Shown: positions 14,671-14,774 of the stretch, piece after piece
Position numbering within the stretch: position 1 is the first letter of the stretch
Layout of the letters: each line of letters starts with the position of its first letter
NCBI RefSeq assembly: GCF_003474435.1
Contig: NZ_QRNF01000061.1
Coordinates: 1 to 14,774 of the forward strand
Length of the DNA stretch: 14,774 nucleotides
From: Ruminococcus sp. AF46-10NS
GTDB taxonomy: Bacteria; Bacillota; Clostridia; Lachnospirales; Lachnospiraceae
Reading direction: 5' to 3'
Notes under the pieces: generated by a model
Databases searched by the model: none
What the model saw: only the letters and a program-made list of their open reading frames with translations
Told to the model about the DNA's origin: nothing
Position numbers and translations under genes: made by a program

Positions 14671-14774
14671 TCGGATATTCGCAATCCGCTTTCGCTACTT
14701 GCTCATAACCGAATAACTGCTCCGCAGTTTATCAGGAGTGGGGCTTGTCACCCCTCCTGATACAAGTAAGTCCC
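14671..14774 (-). other. Cluster of hairpins upstream of leuD
   Basis: Three inverted repeats follow one another here: a stem of about 11 bp with one bulged base (14732-14762), a 6-bp stem with a 3-nt loop (14716-14730) and a 5-bp stem closing on a 7-nt loop (14671-14687). None is followed by a T-run on the minus strand, so they are not standard terminators. I do not see the conserved antiterminator sequence of a T-box leader. The cluster may be an interspersed repeat or the tail of an untranslated region from outside the window. Confidence 0.4.

Noticed and set aside
14551..14774. T-box or leucine attenuation leader upstream of leuD
   Set aside because: I did not find the conserved T-box antiterminator sequence, a leucine-rich leader peptide or a terminator with a U-run before leuD.
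1..14774. CRISPR arrays, insertion sequences, tRNA or rRNA genes
   Set aside because: I saw no regularly spaced repeats beyond the two 35-bp units, no transposase motifs and no tRNA- or rRNA-like sequence.

Overview
The window comes from a strictly anaerobic, moderate-GC Firmicute. A clostridial, probably Lachnospiraceae-type genome is the best guess, inferred from strong GGAGG ribosome sites, AT-rich intergenes, U-tract terminators, a clostridial-style L,D-transpeptidase and flavin/iron-sulfur redox genes of the kind found in fermenting anaerobes. Every gene I can support lies on the minus strand, so transcription runs from high to low coordinates.

Region by region, in transcription order: (1) 14774-14551, a hairpin-rich leader. 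(2) leuD-leuC (14550-12793), an aconitase-family hydro-lyase pair of the 3-isopropylmalate / 2,3-dimethylmalate dehydratase type, closed by a terminator at 12684-12722. (3) A single-gene unit for a membrane-anchored L,D-transpeptidase (12576-11137), closed by a terminator at 11028-11057. (4) A 427-nt control region (11136-10710) with two candidate promoters. The proximal one carries a near-consensus Rex operator exactly between its -35 and -10 boxes. (5) A tightly packed redox operon hdrB-hdrC-hdrA-flxD-flxC-flxB-flxA (10709-4243), most junctions overlapping or separated by a few bases. (6) A 263-nt non-coding, palindrome-rich spacer. (7) frdB-frdA (3979-1678), a soluble fumarate-reductase-like pair, followed by the two subunits of a class I [4Fe-4S] fumarase (1626-219) and a strong terminator at 101-159. 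(8) Two perfect 35-bp AT-rich tandem repeats at 28-97.

The genes suggest one pathway. Fumarase makes fumarate from malate, FrdAB reduces it to succinate, and FlxABCD-HdrABC supplies electrons from NAD(P)H. HdrA-type FAD proteins bifurcate electrons, so NADH oxidation could drive both fumarate (or disulfide) reduction and low-potential ferredoxin reduction. FrdB resembles the N-terminal part of the methanogen thiol:fumarate reductase subunit TfrB but lacks its CCG domains. Those CCG domains are present in HdrB at the head of the operon. No membrane anchor for fumarate reductase is visible. The physical and functional coupling of FrdAB to the Flx-Hdr complex is my inference and the main point of interest in this window.
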